From NCBI RefSeq assembly GCF_017916455.1, contig NZ_JAFMSY010000001.1, positions 1,719,977-1,783,976 of the forward strand: 64,000 nt of DNA, given 5' to 3'. Every line of letters begins with the position of its first letter. Position 1 is the stretch's first letter. Made by a program: the position numbers and the translations under genes. The DNA comes from Nocardioides xinjiangensis (GTDB taxonomy: Bacteria > Actinomycetota > Actinomycetes > Propionibacteriales > Nocardioidaceae). Of the stretch, positions 7,312 through 16,270 are shown piece by piece. The notes beneath the pieces are model-generated. The model did not search any database. It had not been told where the DNA came from and saw nothing but the letters and a program-made list of their open reading frames with translations.

Positions 7312-8391
7312 ATGAGCCTCACCCTGACCGTCGACGGCGAGCGCTGGCGCGCACACCTCCTGGCCACCGTCGCGCGCCACCCCGGCATCGTGCCGGTCGC
7401 CAAGGGCAACGGCTACGGGATGTCCGTCGGACGCCTCGCGCGCCGGGCGCAGTGGCTGGCCGACCACGCCGCCGAGACCGGCACCGACGTCGACCTGCTC
7501 GCGGTCGGCACCTACGACGAGGTCGAGGAGGCGGCCAGCCGCTACGCCGGCGACCTGCTCGTCCTCACGCCGTGGCGCCCGTTCGGCGCCGCCCTCGAGC
7601 TCGATGACCGGACGGCCCGCCGGGTCGTGCACACCGTCAGCCGGCCCGAGGACCTCGCCGCCCTGCGGGGGCGACACCCCGACGCCAGGTTCGTGCTCGA
7701 GCAGCTGACCTCCATGCTGCGGCACGGGATGACCCGTCGCGACCTCGCCGCCGTGGCCGAGGCGCTCGGCCCGGGTCGTGGCGGCCTCGGGGGCGTGGCC
7801 ATGCACCTGCCGCTCAACACCACCTCGCACCTCGGCGAGGTCAGCCGGCTCGTCAACGACGTCGTCGCCTCGGGACTGCCCACGCGCACGGTGTTCGTCT
7901 CGCACCTCACCCACGCCGAGCTCGCCCAGCTGGCGGCGGCCTACCCCGACTTCACGGTGCGCCCGCGCATCGGCACCGACCTCTGGCTGGGCGACCGCGG
8001 TGCGCTGCGGGCCACGGCCACCGTGCTCGACGTGCACGAGGTGGAGCGCGGCGACACGTTCGGCTACCGCGGCCGCACCGTGCCCAAGCCCGGGCACATC
8101 GTCGTGGTCAGCGGCGGCACCGCGCACGGCATCGGCCTCGAGGCACCGACCGGGGACCAGTCGCTCAAGGCGCGCGCCGCGACCCTGGCGCGTGGCGGCC
8201 TCGACGCGGTCGGCTTCGTCCGGTCGCCGTTCTCCATCGACGGCAAGCAGCGGCTGTTCGCCGAGCCGCCCCACATGCAGGCGTCGATGCTGTTCGTCCC
8301 CTCAGGGGCGCGCGTCCCGAGCGTCGGCGAGGAGATCGACGTCCGCGTCCGCTTCACCGCCACCGACTTCGACCGCGTCGTCGTCGCCTGA
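7312..8391 (+). CDS. alanine-racemase-fold PLP protein, divergent
   Basis: 359 residues with an alanine racemase N-terminal barrel: VPVAKGNGYG carries the expected PLP Lys (about residue 31, compare AVVKANAYG), and the beta-barrel C-terminal domain follows. However, the segment that normally reads GYADGYPR and holds the second catalytic base Tyr is GGTAHGIG here, and the usual C-M-D-Q segment is replaced by AEPPHMQASMLF. It may therefore be a different PLP enzyme or a regulatory homologue rather than a standard alanine racemase. Linked to the FemX-like gene (7-nt gap), so a role in peptidoglycan precursor metabolism is an inference. Its 3' end overlaps the convergent gene by 90 bp. Confidence 0.75.
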   Translation: MSLTLTVDGERWRAHLLATVARHPGIVPVAKGNGYGMSVGRLARRAQWLADHAAETGTDVDLLAVGTYDEVEEAASRYAGDLLVLTPWRPFGAALELDDRTARRVVHTVSRPEDLAALRGRHPDARFVLEQLTSMLRHGMTRRDLAAVAEALGPGRGGLGGVAMHLPLNTTSHLGEVSRLVNDVVASGLPTRTVFVSHLTHAELAQLAAAYPDFTVRPRIGTDLWLGDRGALRATATVLDVHEVERGDTFGYRGRTVPKPGHIVVVSGGTAHGIGLEAPTGDQSLKARAATLARGGLDAVGFVRSPFSIDGKQRLFAEPPHMQASMLFVPSGARVPSVGEEIDVRVRFTATDFDRVVVA

Positions 8392-9537
8392 GGCGTCCTT
8401 CAGCACCGCGACGACCAGCCACACCAGGCCCAGCACGCGCAGCACGACGGCCAGCCAGTAGGCCCTGCCGTCGTCCTGCACGGTCGGCACGAGAGCCTGG
8501 CCGACGTACCACCCGGTGAGCACCCAGCTGACGAGGTGCAGCCCCTGCCAGACGAGCAGGTCGCGCCAGCGGCGTACGGCGAGCGCGGCCAGCGGGAGCA
8601 GTAGCAGCGCGGTCTCCGGCGGCGCCGACGGCGCGACCACGAGGGCGGCGGCCAGCAGCACCAGGCCGGCACGCGCACTCGCCCGCGGGGTCGGGGGCCC
8701 GCCCCGGATCACCCACCACGCAGCAACCGCGGCGACGGCGAGCACCACGAGCTGCGCGACGGCGCGGGCGGCGCCCGAGCTGCCGACGCCGAGCTGCTCG
8801 AGCAGCAGCCAGATCGAGCCGAGGTCGGGGTCCTCGCCCGTCGCCCGGCCGGGCAGGGTGACGACGACGTACGCCGCCGCTGCCGCGAGGATCGCGTCGA
8901 CGCGGTCGCGCGTGCGGCCACCGACGGCCACCACGCCGAGGAGCGCCACGGCCACCGGCAGCGCGAACGCCGCACCGACACCGGCGCCGACGCCGGCGAG
9001 CCAGGCCCGCCCGGACGTCCAGCCCCAGAGCAGCACCGCGACACCCGCGGCCGCGACGAGCTCCCACGACAGCCAGTGGACGAGCAGGACCGGGCCGAGC
9101 GCCCACCCGGCGGCGGCCCACGGACGCCGGCGGTCGACACGCACGAGCAGCACCGTGGTGAGCAGCGCCAGGGCGGCGAGCAGGACCGCCAGCCCCGCTG
9201 TCGTCGACACCGTGCCCGAGCCCGGGTGGAGCGCCGCGAGGCGCTCGATCCAGGCCGCCACGCGCGGCGGGGTGCCCGCGTCGGCGGAGGCGCCCGCCAG
9301 CTCGGTCCAGCACAGCTCGGCGTAGGGCTGGTCGGGCTTGCTCCACCCCGAGGGCACGCATGCCGCCTTCGTCGCCATGCCGGCCGCCAGCACCACGGAC
9401 GTCGCGCCCACGAGCGCCCGGGACGCGTTCCACCACCGGTGGCCGCCGGCGTGGTCCCCGACCGGTCCGCCGAGCACCTCCGACATCGCGGACGCCACCG
9501 GGTCGGTGCGCGTGGGCGCCTCGCGGTCGGGCCGCAC
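8302..9537 (-). CDS. GT87-like polytopic membrane protein
   Basis: 411-residue integral membrane protein with about ten hydrophobic helices and a C-terminal acidic/Gly tail. The N-terminus DPVASAMSEVLGGPVGDHAG followed by HRWWN and the luminal-type Cys segment CVPSGWSKPDQPYAELCW match the pattern of actinobacterial GT87 (polyprenol-phosphate-mannose-using) family proteins found next to PBP genes. It is divergent, and substrate and activity cannot be inferred. GTG at 9537 is chosen because the conserved N-terminus begins close to it and it lies 2 nt after the PBP stop; ATG at 9486 is the alternative. The last 90 bp are antisense to the end of the alanine-racemase-like gene. Confidence 0.65.
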   Translation of the reverse strand: MRPDREAPTRTDPVASAMSEVLGGPVGDHAGGHRWWNASRALVGATSVVLAAGMATKAACVPSGWSKPDQPYAELCWTELAGASADAGTPPRVAAWIERLAALHPGSGTVSTTAGLAVLLAALALLTTVLLVRVDRRRPWAAAGWALGPVLLVHWLSWELVAAAGVAVLLWGWTSGRAWLAGVGAGVGAAFALPVAVALLGVVAVGGRTRDRVDAILAAAAAYVVVTLPGRATGEDPDLGSIWLLLEQLGVGSSGAARAVAQLVVLAVAAVAAWWVIRGGPPTPRASARAGLVLLAAALVVAPSAPPETALLLLPLAALAVRRWRDLLVWQGLHLVSWVLTGWYVGQALVPTVQDDGRAYWLAVVLRVLGLVWLVVAVLKDASGDDDAVEVGGGEADADVDLLADARDARP

Positions 9538-9539
9538 GG

Positions 9540-11912
9540 TCAGGGTCGGGTGTCCGGCACGGCCCGGCGCGCGGCCGGCGACCACGACGAGCGCGACGTC
9601 GGGGTGGGCGTCGGGGTGGGCGTCGGGGTGGCCGTGGGCGGCGGCGGGGGCGGCACCGGGGTGGTGGGCGGCGGCGGCACCGGGGTGGTCGGCGGCGGCG
9701 GCACCGGGGTCGTCGGCGGCGGCGGCACCGGGGTCGTCGGCGTCTCCGTCGGCGTCTCGGTCGGCGTCTCGGGCACCACGGTGGGCTCCCCGGTCGGGCT
9801 GGGGTTCCGCGTCGGCTGCTGGGTCTGCGACGGCGTGGTCGGCGGCGGGACGTACTCGTGCCCGTCGTCGGGCGCGTCACCGTCGACGAAGACCGGCTCC
9901 GGGAAGTCCTCGACGTCCTTGCCCTCCATCACGCGCTGCATGATCGAGGTCCAGGTCTTGGCCGGGTAGTTGCCGCCGAAGTAGCCGGACCGGCCGTCGG
10001 AGCTGGTCGGCAGCCAGAGGTCCGCGCCGTCGGGGCGCGGGACGTCGAGCCCCTCCCGGCCCTTGCCGCGGACGTACATCACCGCGGTGGAGATCTGCGG
10101 GGTGAAGCCGACGAACCAGGACGACGAGACGTCGCCGTCGTCGTTGGTCGCCGTGCCGGTCTTCGCGGCGGCGGGACGGGCCAGGCCCAGCGCCTCGGTG
10201 CCCGAGCCGCTCTCGACGACCTGCTGCAGCGCGTAGGTCACGTCGGCCGCGATGTCGGGGTCGACGGTCTCCTTGCTGCGCTGCTTCGCCTCGTAGAGGA
10301 CTTCGCCGTCCTTGTCGACGACCTTCTGCAGCACGTGCACCTCGTTGCGGGTGCCGCCGTTGGCGAGCGTGGCGTAGGCGTTCGCCATGTTGATCGGGCT
10401 GACCTGCGCCGTGCCGAGCGTGACGCCGACGTTCTCCTGGAAGTCGATCGAGCGGCGCGGGATGCCCCAGCGCTCGCCCCCGTTCCCCGGGATGCCGAGG
10501 TCCTCGGCCGCCTGGATGACCTTCTGCGGGCCGTCCTCCATCGAGTCGACCATGTCGACGAAGGCGGTGTTCACCGAGTTCTCGGTCGCGGTGATCATCG
10601 AGACCGCCGACCCGTAGTCCTCGTCGCCCTGGTTCTCGAACTCGGTGCCGGCGATGTCGATGGGACTGTTGCCCTCGAAGGTGTCGTTGAGCGAGAAGCC
10701 GTCACGGATGGCGGCGACGTCGGTGGCGGCCTTCATCGTCGAGCCGGCCATGCCGCCGGAGACCGCCCAGTTGATCTGGGACTCGAGGTAGTCCTGACCA
10801 CCGTAGAAGCCGAGCAGCTCGCCGGTCCGGGTGTCGACGGTCGCGGCCCCGACGTGCAGCTCCTTGTTGCCGGCCGGCCCGGGCATGCCGGCGTCGGGCC
10901 GCTGCTCCTCGACCGCCTCCTGGACGTCGGCCATCACCTGGGGGTCGAACGTCGTGGTGATCCGCAGGCCGCCGCCGTCGATCTCGTCCTCGCTCGCGAT
11001 GCCGCGGTCGAGGATCTCCTGCTTCACCAGCGAGAGCATGTGGCCGCGCTGGCCGCCGAACTGGCTCTGGGCCTTCACCTTGGGGAACTTCGGGAGGCGC
11101 TGGACCGCCTGGTCGCGCTCCTCGGTGGTGATCGTCCCCATCTCGGCCATGCCGTCGAGGACGTACTCGTAGCGGACCCTGAGGTCGTCCTTGGCCTCCT
11201 GGCCGTTCGCCGGGTCGTAGCGCGAGGGGTTGTTGAGCACGGTGGCGAGCACCGCGGACTCCCGGAGGCTGAGCTCGCTCGCGTCGTGGTCGAAATAGGC
11301 CTTCGACGCCGCCTGGATGCCGTAGGCGCCGCGGCCGAAGTAGATGGTGTTGAGGTACCCCTCGAGGACCTCTTCCTTGCTGAGCTGCTGCTGGATCTTG
11401 AGGGAGACGATCGCCTCGCGGATCTTGCGCTTGTAGCTCTGCTCGCTGGTCAGGTAGAGGATCTTGACGTACTGCTGGGTGATCGTGGACGCACCCTGGC
11501 GGTCGTTGCCGCGGGCGTTGGAGAACAGCGCGCGCAGGATGCCCTTGGGGTCGATGCCCTTGTCGGTCCAGAACGTGCGGTTCTCGGCGGCGACGACCGC
11601 GTCCTGCATGGTCTGCGGCATCTCGCCCAGGGGGATCGACTCCCGGTTCTGGTCCTCGTAGTAGGTGCCGAGCTGCTGCTTGCCGTCGCGGTAGTACACG
11701 AAGGTGGTCTGCGCCTCGAAGGCGGAGTTGGGCGTCGGGATGCTGATCGCCTGGTAGAGCACCACCACGATCCCGCCCAGCACGAGGGCGCCGACGACGC
11801 CGAGGATCGAGAGGACCTTGACGACCTGGGCTGCTCGCTGCTTCCCCGTACGCCGCGGCTGGGGCCGCCGGGTCTGGGCCTTGCCGTCAGCCCTCCGCTT
11901 CTTCGCACTCAC
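9540..11912 (-). CDS. class A penicillin-binding protein (PBP1-type)
   Basis: Bifunctional peptidoglycan glycosyltransferase and transpeptidase. Order over 790 residues: basic cytoplasmic tail, transmembrane helix (about 33-53), GT51 domain (VVAAENRTFWTDKGIDP with catalytic Glu, then RQGASTITQQYVK), and transpeptidase domain with SxxK as STMK, SxN as SVN and KTGT. The C-terminal ~100 residues are a Pro/Thr tail with repeats of TPVPPPPT that would extend into the wall. GTG at 11912 starts VSAKKRR; no strong ribosome site is seen. It shares a short intergenic region with the divergent PadR gene and is followed by the GT87-like gene, the same order as in Streptomyces. Confidence 0.94.
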   Translation of the reverse strand: MSAKKRRADGKAQTRRPQPRRTGKQRAAQVVKVLSILGVVGALVLGGIVVVLYQAISIPTPNSAFEAQTTFVYYRDGKQQLGTYYEDQNRESIPLGEMPQTMQDAVVAAENRTFWTDKGIDPKGILRALFSNARGNDRQGASTITQQYVKILYLTSEQSYKRKIREAIVSLKIQQQLSKEEVLEGYLNTIYFGRGAYGIQAASKAYFDHDASELSLRESAVLATVLNNPSRYDPANGQEAKDDLRVRYEYVLDGMAEMGTITTEERDQAVQRLPKFPKVKAQSQFGGQRGHMLSLVKQEILDRGIASEDEIDGGGLRITTTFDPQVMADVQEAVEEQRPDAGMPGPAGNKELHVGAATVDTRTGELLGFYGGQDYLESQINWAVSGGMAGSTMKAATDVAAIRDGFSLNDTFEGNSPIDIAGTEFENQGDEDYGSAVSMITATENSVNTAFVDMVDSMEDGPQKVIQAAEDLGIPGNGGERWGIPRRSIDFQENVGVTLGTAQVSPINMANAYATLANGGTRNEVHVLQKVVDKDGEVLYEAKQRSKETVDPDIAADVTYALQQVVESGSGTEALGLARPAAAKTGTATNDDGDVSSSWFVGFTPQISTAVMYVRGKGREGLDVPRPDGADLWLPTSSDGRSGYFGGNYPAKTWTSIMQRVMEGKDVEDFPEPVFVDGDAPDDGHEYVPPPTTPSQTQQPTRNPSPTGEPTVVPETPTETPTETPTTPVPPPPTTPVPPPPTTPVPPPPTTPVPPPPPPTATPTPTPTPTPTSRSSWSPAARRAVPDTRP

Positions 11913-11950
11913 GCGGGCAAGCGTACGGTGACCGGCGCGGCAACCCGGAT

Positions 11951-11980
11951 TCGTCACCGGCGGATATATCGCTACGATAG
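11951..11980 (+). promoter_or_regulatory. padR promoter with palindromic operator
   Basis: TCGTCA (11951-11956), 16 nt, then -10 TACGAT (11973-11978), 7 nt, then the padR ATG at 11986, giving a leaderless arrangement. The perfect inverted repeat TATCG-CTA-CGATA (11967-11979) overlaps the -10, as expected for an autoregulatory PadR operator. It could also affect the divergent PBP gene. Confidence 0.55.
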
Positions 11981-11985
11981 GTCAC

Positions 11986-12582
11986 ATGGCGCGCCGTGGT
12001 GACACCATCGAGCTGGCAGTCCTCGGGCTGCTGCACGAGGGACCCATGCACGGCTACGAGCTGCGCAAGCGGCTCAACCTCATGCTCGGCTGGGGCCGTG
12101 TGCTGTCCTACGGCTCGCTGTACCCCGCCCTGAAGAAGATGCTGCGCGCCAACCTGATCCGCGAGGTCAGCGCCGCTGCCACCCCGACCAGCCGTCGGCC
12201 CCGCATCGTCTACGAGGTCACCCCCGCCGGCAACGAGGAGTTCCAGCGCCTGATGTCCGAGGTCGGCCCCACGGCGTGGGAGGACGACAACTTCGACATC
12301 CGGTTCGCGTTCTTCTCCTCCACCGACATGGAGATCCGGCTCAGGGTCCTGGAGGGTCGCCGCTCGCGGCTGCAGGAGCGGCTGGCGCGCGTCCAGGCCG
12401 AGCTCGCGCGCACCCAGGCCGAGGTCGACCGCTACGCCGGCGAGCTCCAGCGCCACGGGGTGGAGTCGGTGGAGCGCGAGGTCCGCTGGCTCTCCGACCT
12501 GATCCGCGCCGAGCGGGGCGACTCCGAGGCGCCACCGACCCGGTCCGCCGGCACCGCCGGCGTCCCCACCCCGAGCGACTGA
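11986..12582 (+). CDS. PadR family transcriptional regulator
   Basis: Winged-helix repressor of the PadR family. Residues 1-80 carry the DNA-binding domain (ELAVLGLLHEGPMHGYELRKRL, YGSLYPALKKM, RPRIVYEVTPAG). Residues 90-180 form a long helical dimerisation region (EIRLRVLEGRRSRLQERLARVQAEL), placing it in the PadR class with a C-terminal coiled domain. 198 residues. It is divergent from the PBP gene and 69 nt upstream of ino1; in other Actinobacteria a PadR gene precedes ino1, so control of inositol synthesis, envelope genes or itself is plausible. Confidence 0.92.
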   Translation: MARRGDTIELAVLGLLHEGPMHGYELRKRLNLMLGWGRVLSYGSLYPALKKMLRANLIREVSAAATPTSRRPRIVYEVTPAGNEEFQRLMSEVGPTAWEDDNFDIRFAFFSSTDMEIRLRVLEGRRSRLQERLARVQAELARTQAEVDRYAGELQRHGVESVEREVRWLSDLIRAERGDSEAPPTRSAGTAGVPTPSD

Positions 12583-12651
12583 CGGCAAGACCGGCACACA
12601 GACCCCCAACACAGACCCCAGCACAGAGCCAGGACAGAGAAGGAGAGCCCC

Positions 12652-13734
12652 ATGGGTTCGGTACGAGTAGGCATCGTGGGAGTCGGCAACTGCGCCACCT
12701 CCCTCGTCCAGGGCGTGGAGTACTACAAGGACGCGGACCCCGCAGGGACCGTCCCGGGCCTCATGCACGTCGTGTTCGGTGACTACCACGTGCGCGACGT
12801 GCAGTTCGTCGCCGCGTTCGACGTCGACGACAAGAAGGTCGGCAAGGACCTCTCCGAGGCCATCAACGCCTCGCAGAACAACACGATCAAGATCGCCGAC
12901 GTCCCGACCCTCGGCGTCGAGGTCCTGCGTGGGCCGACCCTCGACGGCCTCGGCAAGTACTACAGCCAGACCATCGAGGAGTCCGGCGCGGAGCCGGTCG
13001 ACGTCGTGCAGGCGCTCAAGGACGCCGAGGTCGACGTGCTGGTGTCCTACCTGCCGGTGGGCTCGGAGGAGGCCGACAAGTTCTACGCCCAGTGCGCCAT
13101 CGACGCGGGCGTCGGCTTCGTCAACGCGCTCCCCGTCTTCATCGCCTCCGACCCCGAGTGGGCCAAGAAGTTCGAGGACGCCGGCGTCCCGATCGTCGGC
13201 GACGACATCAAGAGCCAGGTCGGCGCGACCATCACCCACCGCGTGATGGCCAAGCTCTTCGAGGACCGCGGCGTGGCGCTGGACCGCACCTACCAGCTCA
13301 ACGTCGGCGGCAACATGGACTTCAAGAACATGCTCGAGCGCGAGCGCCTGGAGTCCAAGAAGGTCTCCAAGACCCAGGCCGTGACCTCCAACCTCAAGGG
13401 CGAGCTCGCCGACAAGGTCAGCGACCGCAACGTCCACATCGGCCCCTCCGACTACGTCGAGTGGCTCGACGACCGCAAGTGGGCCTACGTCCGCCTCGAG
13501 GGCCGCGCGTTCGGCGACGTCCCGCTCAACCTGGAGTACAAGCTCGAGGTGTGGGACTCCCCCAACTCGGCCGGGATCATCATCGACGCCGTCCGCGCCG
13601 CGAAGATCGCCAAGGACCGCGGCATCGGCGGTCCCATCATCCCCGCGTCGACCTACCTGATGAAGTCGCCGCCGGTGCAGATGCCCGACGACCTCGGTCG
13701 CGCCGAGCTCGAGAAGTTCATCGCCGGGGAGTGA
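12652..13734 (+). CDS. ino1: myo-inositol-1-phosphate synthase
   Basis: Converts glucose 6-phosphate to inositol 1-phosphate (also named inositol 3-phosphate) with NAD, the first step to phosphatidylinositol and mycothiol. The 360-residue actinobacterial form starts [20 protein letters not shown] (NAD-binding glycine motif). It contains [27 protein letters not shown] and [18 protein letters not shown], the conserved active-site segments. A strong AAGGAGAG precedes the ATG. A perfect 17-bp hairpin after the stop ends the unit. Confidence 0.97.
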   Translation: MGSVRVGIVGVGNCATSLVQGVEYYKDADPAGTVPGLMHVVFGDYHVRDVQFVAAFDVDDKKVGKDLSEAINASQNNTIKIADVPTLGVEVLRGPTLDGLGKYYSQTIEESGAEPVDVVQALKDAEVDVLVSYLPVGSEEADKFYAQCAIDAGVGFVNALPVFIASDPEWAKKFEDAGVPIVGDDIKSQVGATITHRVMAKLFEDRGVALDRTYQLNVGGNMDFKNMLERERLESKKVSKTQAVTSNLKGELADKVSDRNVHIGPSDYVEWLDDRKWAYVRLEGRAFGDVPLNLEYKLEVWDSPNSAGIIIDAVRAAKIAKDRGIGGPIIPASTYLMKSPPVQMPDDLGRAELEKFIAGE

Positions 13735-13762
13735 TCTCCCCGCGTCGCACGACGCGCGCAGC

Positions 13763-13803
13763 AGCGGCCCCACAGGTCCACGTCCCGGACCTGTGGGGCC
13801 GCT
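13763..13803 (+). terminator. intrinsic-type terminator after ino1
   Basis: Perfect 17-bp stem (13763-13779 with 13787-13803; arm AGCGGCCCCACAGGTCC) and a 7-nt loop, 28 nt after the ino1 stop. No T-run, as is common in high-GC Actinobacteria. Confidence 0.85.
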
Positions 13804-13818
13804 GTCGTCCCCTGCCTA

Positions 13819-13848
13819 TGGATAGAAGCGCTTCTCGTCGGGTACAAC
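13819..13848 (+). promoter_or_regulatory. LacI-type operator and promoter of the sugar importer
   Basis: AGAAGCGCTTCT (13824-13835) is a perfect 12-bp palindrome with a central CG, the hallmark of LacI-family operators. It sits just upstream of a -10-like TACAAC (13843-13848), in the position expected for repression of the solute-binding-protein operon. The LacI regulator gene itself is not in the window. Confidence 0.65.
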
Positions 13849-13891
13849 CGGACGAGGCCACCGGAGACACCGGTCGGGGAGGAGGACCCAC

Positions 13892-15268
13892 ATGCGAGGC
13901 GTACGACGGATCAGCGTGGCGGCCGCGGCGATGCTGCTGGCGGGGTGCGCGCAGGGCACCGGCGACTCGGAGGACACGTCCGACGCGACGTTCGACAGCG
14001 ACGCGGAGCTGTCGGGCGAGGTGCAGGTGATGGGCTTCGGCGCCGGCGACGAGATCGCCACGGTGCGCCTGGACCGGGCCAAGGAGGCCCTGGGCAGCGA
14101 GGCCGACGTCAAGCTGATCGAGGGCGACCTCGACATCCAGCAGTTCCTCTCCTCCGTGGCCTCGGGCGAGCCCCCGGCCCTCGTCTACGCCGAGCGGTCC
14201 CAGATCGGGACGTTCGCCTCGCGCGGTGCCGTCGTGCCCCTCACCGACTGCATCGAGGGCGAAGGCATCGACACCTCCGTCTTCCGCGAGTCGGCCCTCG
14301 GCGAGGTGACCTTCGACGACGAGGTCTACGGCATCCCCGAGTTCAACGTCGTCCAGCTCACCCAGGCCAACGCCGACCTGCTCGAGCAGTCGGGGCACAC
14401 CATCGAGGACGTCAACGGCTCGGACTGGGACGCCGTCTCCGCGGCCAACGAGGACCTGATGAAGATGGAGGGCGGCAACCTCGCCACCATCGGCTACGAC
14501 AGCAAGCTCCCCGAGTTCCTGCCGCTGTGGGCCAAGGCCAACGGCGCCGACCTGATCTCCGAGGACGGCCGCACCGCGCAGCTCGACGACCCGGCGGTGG
14601 TCGAGGCGCTCGAGTGGGCAGTCTCGATCTACGACGCGCAGGGCGGCTTCGGTGAGGTCAAGGCGCTGCGCGACTCGGCCGACTTCTTCGGCGACGGCAA
14701 CCAGTTCGCCACCGGTGTGCTGGGGGCGATGCCCATGGAGCAGTGGTACGTCAGCGTGCTCAACGACGTCTCGCCCGACGCGCCGATGGCCTTCGACACC
14801 GTCCGCGACCTGCAGGGCGAGCCGATCGCCTGGGCCTCCGGCTCGGCCTGGGCGATCCCGAAGGGCAGCCCCAACCCCGAGGCGGCCTGCCGGCTCGCCC
14901 GCGTGATGACCGAGACCGACTCGTGGATCGCGGCCGCCGAGGAGCGCGTGCGGCTCCGCGAGGAGAGCGGCGGGCTGTTCACCGGCATCCTCACCGCCAA
15001 CGAGGCGGCCGACGAGGCCGTCCGCGAGATGGCGCCCACCGACGGCGACTCCGTGTGGTCGCAGGCCGTCGCCGCGATGTACGAGGCGAACGACCACACG
15101 TTCGCGATGCCGGCCAACCCGGCGGGCGACGAGTTCGAGCAGGCCTGGCAGGACGAGGTCAACAAGGTCCTGACCGACGGCAAGGAGCCGGCCGACGCGC
15201 TGGCCGACGCCCAGACCGCGGCGCAGGAGGCGCTCGACGAGGCCTGGGCGACCTGGGACGAGAAGTGA
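13892..15268 (+). CDS. sugar ABC transporter substrate-binding lipoprotein
   Basis: Extracytoplasmic sugar-binding protein of the carbohydrate uptake CUT1 family. The N-terminus MRGVRRISVAAAAMLLAGC has a lipobox LAGC, with Cys about residue 19 as the lipid anchor. The 458-residue body is a bacterial solute-binding fold (EVTFDDEVYGIPEFNVVQL, MPMEQWYVSVLNDV, GSAWAIPKGSPNPEAACRLARVM). GGGGAGGAGG lies upstream of the ATG. It is first gene of a three-gene importer operon behind a LacI-type operator. The sugar cannot be told from sequence; operators of this type are often linked to alpha- or beta-glucosides. Confidence 0.92.
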   Translation: MRGVRRISVAAAAMLLAGCAQGTGDSEDTSDATFDSDAELSGEVQVMGFGAGDEIATVRLDRAKEALGSEADVKLIEGDLDIQQFLSSVASGEPPALVYAERSQIGTFASRGAVVPLTDCIEGEGIDTSVFRESALGEVTFDDEVYGIPEFNVVQLTQANADLLEQSGHTIEDVNGSDWDAVSAANEDLMKMEGGNLATIGYDSKLPEFLPLWAKANGADLISEDGRTAQLDDPAVVEALEWAVSIYDAQGGFGEVKALRDSADFFGDGNQFATGVLGAMPMEQWYVSVLNDVSPDAPMAFDTVRDLQGEPIAWASGSAWAIPKGSPNPEAACRLARVMTETDSWIAAAEERVRLREESGGLFTGILTANEAADEAVREMAPTDGDSVWSQAVAAMYEANDHTFAMPANPAGDEFEQAWQDEVNKVLTDGKEPADALADAQTAAQEALDEAWATWDEK

Positions 15269-16200
15269 GCGTCGCCGCCCCTCCGGCCCGACGGGCGGCC
15301 GGAGGGCGGCGGCGGCGCGAGGGCCGCGCCGCGCTGCTGTTCATCAGTCCGTGGCTGATCGGCTTCGCCGTCTTCATGGCCTACCCGGTCCTCTACACGA
15401 TGTACCTCTCGCTGACCGACTACGACGTCATCAACGACCCGACGTTCGTCGGCCTGGAGAACTACCGGGAGCTCGTCTCGGACGAGAAGGTCACGCTGGC
15501 CCTGCGCAACACCTTCATCTACACCGCCATGGCCGTGCCCGCCCAGCTGGTGCTGTCCCTCGCCCTGGCGCTGCTGCTCCAGCGGGCGGGGCGGGCGGCC
15601 GGGTTCTTCCGCACCGCGTTCTTCCTGCCCAAGATGACGCCGCCGGTCGCCGTCGGCGTGCTCCTGCTGATGCTGCTCAACGGCCAGAGCGGCCTGCTCA
15701 ACGAGTTCCTCGGCTGGTTCGGCATCAACGGCCCGAACTGGACCACCGACCCGGACTGGGTCAAGCCCGGCCTGGTCGTCATGTCGCTGTGGACCGTGGG
15801 CTCCTCGGTCATCATCCTGCTCGCGGCGCTGCAGGAGGTCCCCGACGAGCTGCTCGACGCCGCGCGCGTCGACGGCGCCGGATGGTGGGGCCGGCTGCGG
15901 CACGTGGTCCTGCCCATCATCAGCCCGGCCATCTACTTCATCGTCGTGGTCGACACCATCGCCTCGCTGCAGTCGTTCACCGAGGCGTACACCGCCTTCT
16001 TCGGTGCCGGCAACACCACCTACAGCAACGACGCGGCGCTGTTCTACGCCATCTACCTCTTCCAGCAGGCCTTCGAGTTCCTGCACATGGGCTACGCGTC
16101 GGCGATGGCGGTGCTGCTCTTCGGGATCGTGATGGTCGTGACCGCCGTGCAGGTGATGCTGAGCCGGCGCTACGTCCACTACACGGGGGGCCCGAGATGA
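15265..16200 (+). CDS. sugar ABC transporter permease (first)
   Basis: Inner-membrane permease of the MalF type: 311 residues, six predicted helices, starting after a short basic N-terminus (REGRAALLFISPWLIGF). The EAA loop that contacts the ATPase reads ELLDAARVDGAGWWGRLRHV followed by LPIISP. GTG at 15265 overlaps the stop of the binding-protein gene by 4 nt (GTGA), indicating tight co-expression. Confidence 0.93.
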   Translation: MSVAAPPARRAAGGRRRREGRAALLFISPWLIGFAVFMAYPVLYTMYLSLTDYDVINDPTFVGLENYRELVSDEKVTLALRNTFIYTAMAVPAQLVLSLALALLLQRAGRAAGFFRTAFFLPKMTPPVAVGVLLLMLLNGQSGLLNEFLGWFGINGPNWTTDPDWVKPGLVVMSLWTVGSSVIILLAALQEVPDELLDAARVDGAGWWGRLRHVVLPIISPAIYFIVVVDTIASLQSFTEAYTAFFGAGNTTYSNDAALFYAIYLFQQAFEFLHMGYASAMAVLLFGIVMVVTAVQVMLSRRYVHYTGGPR

Positions 16201-16205
16201 GCTCA

Positions 16206-16262
16206 CCCCACGTCGTTCTCCGACTCCTCCGCTTCGCTCCCCCGCCGAACAACGACGAGGGG
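16206..16262. repeat. imperfect inverted repeat between the permease genes
   Basis: CCCC-A-CGTCGTT (16206-16217) pairs with AACGACG-A-GGGG (16251-16262) around a pyrimidine-rich loop containing CTCCGCTTCGCTCC. It occupies most of the 70-nt gap between two permease genes that are usually adjacent. The 12-mer CCCGAGATGAGC occurs on both sides of it (first at the end of the upstream gene, then at the start of the downstream gene), as if the element had been inserted with duplication of the junction. It may be a small REP-like element. Confidence 0.5.
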
Positions 16263-16270
16263 ACCCCGAG

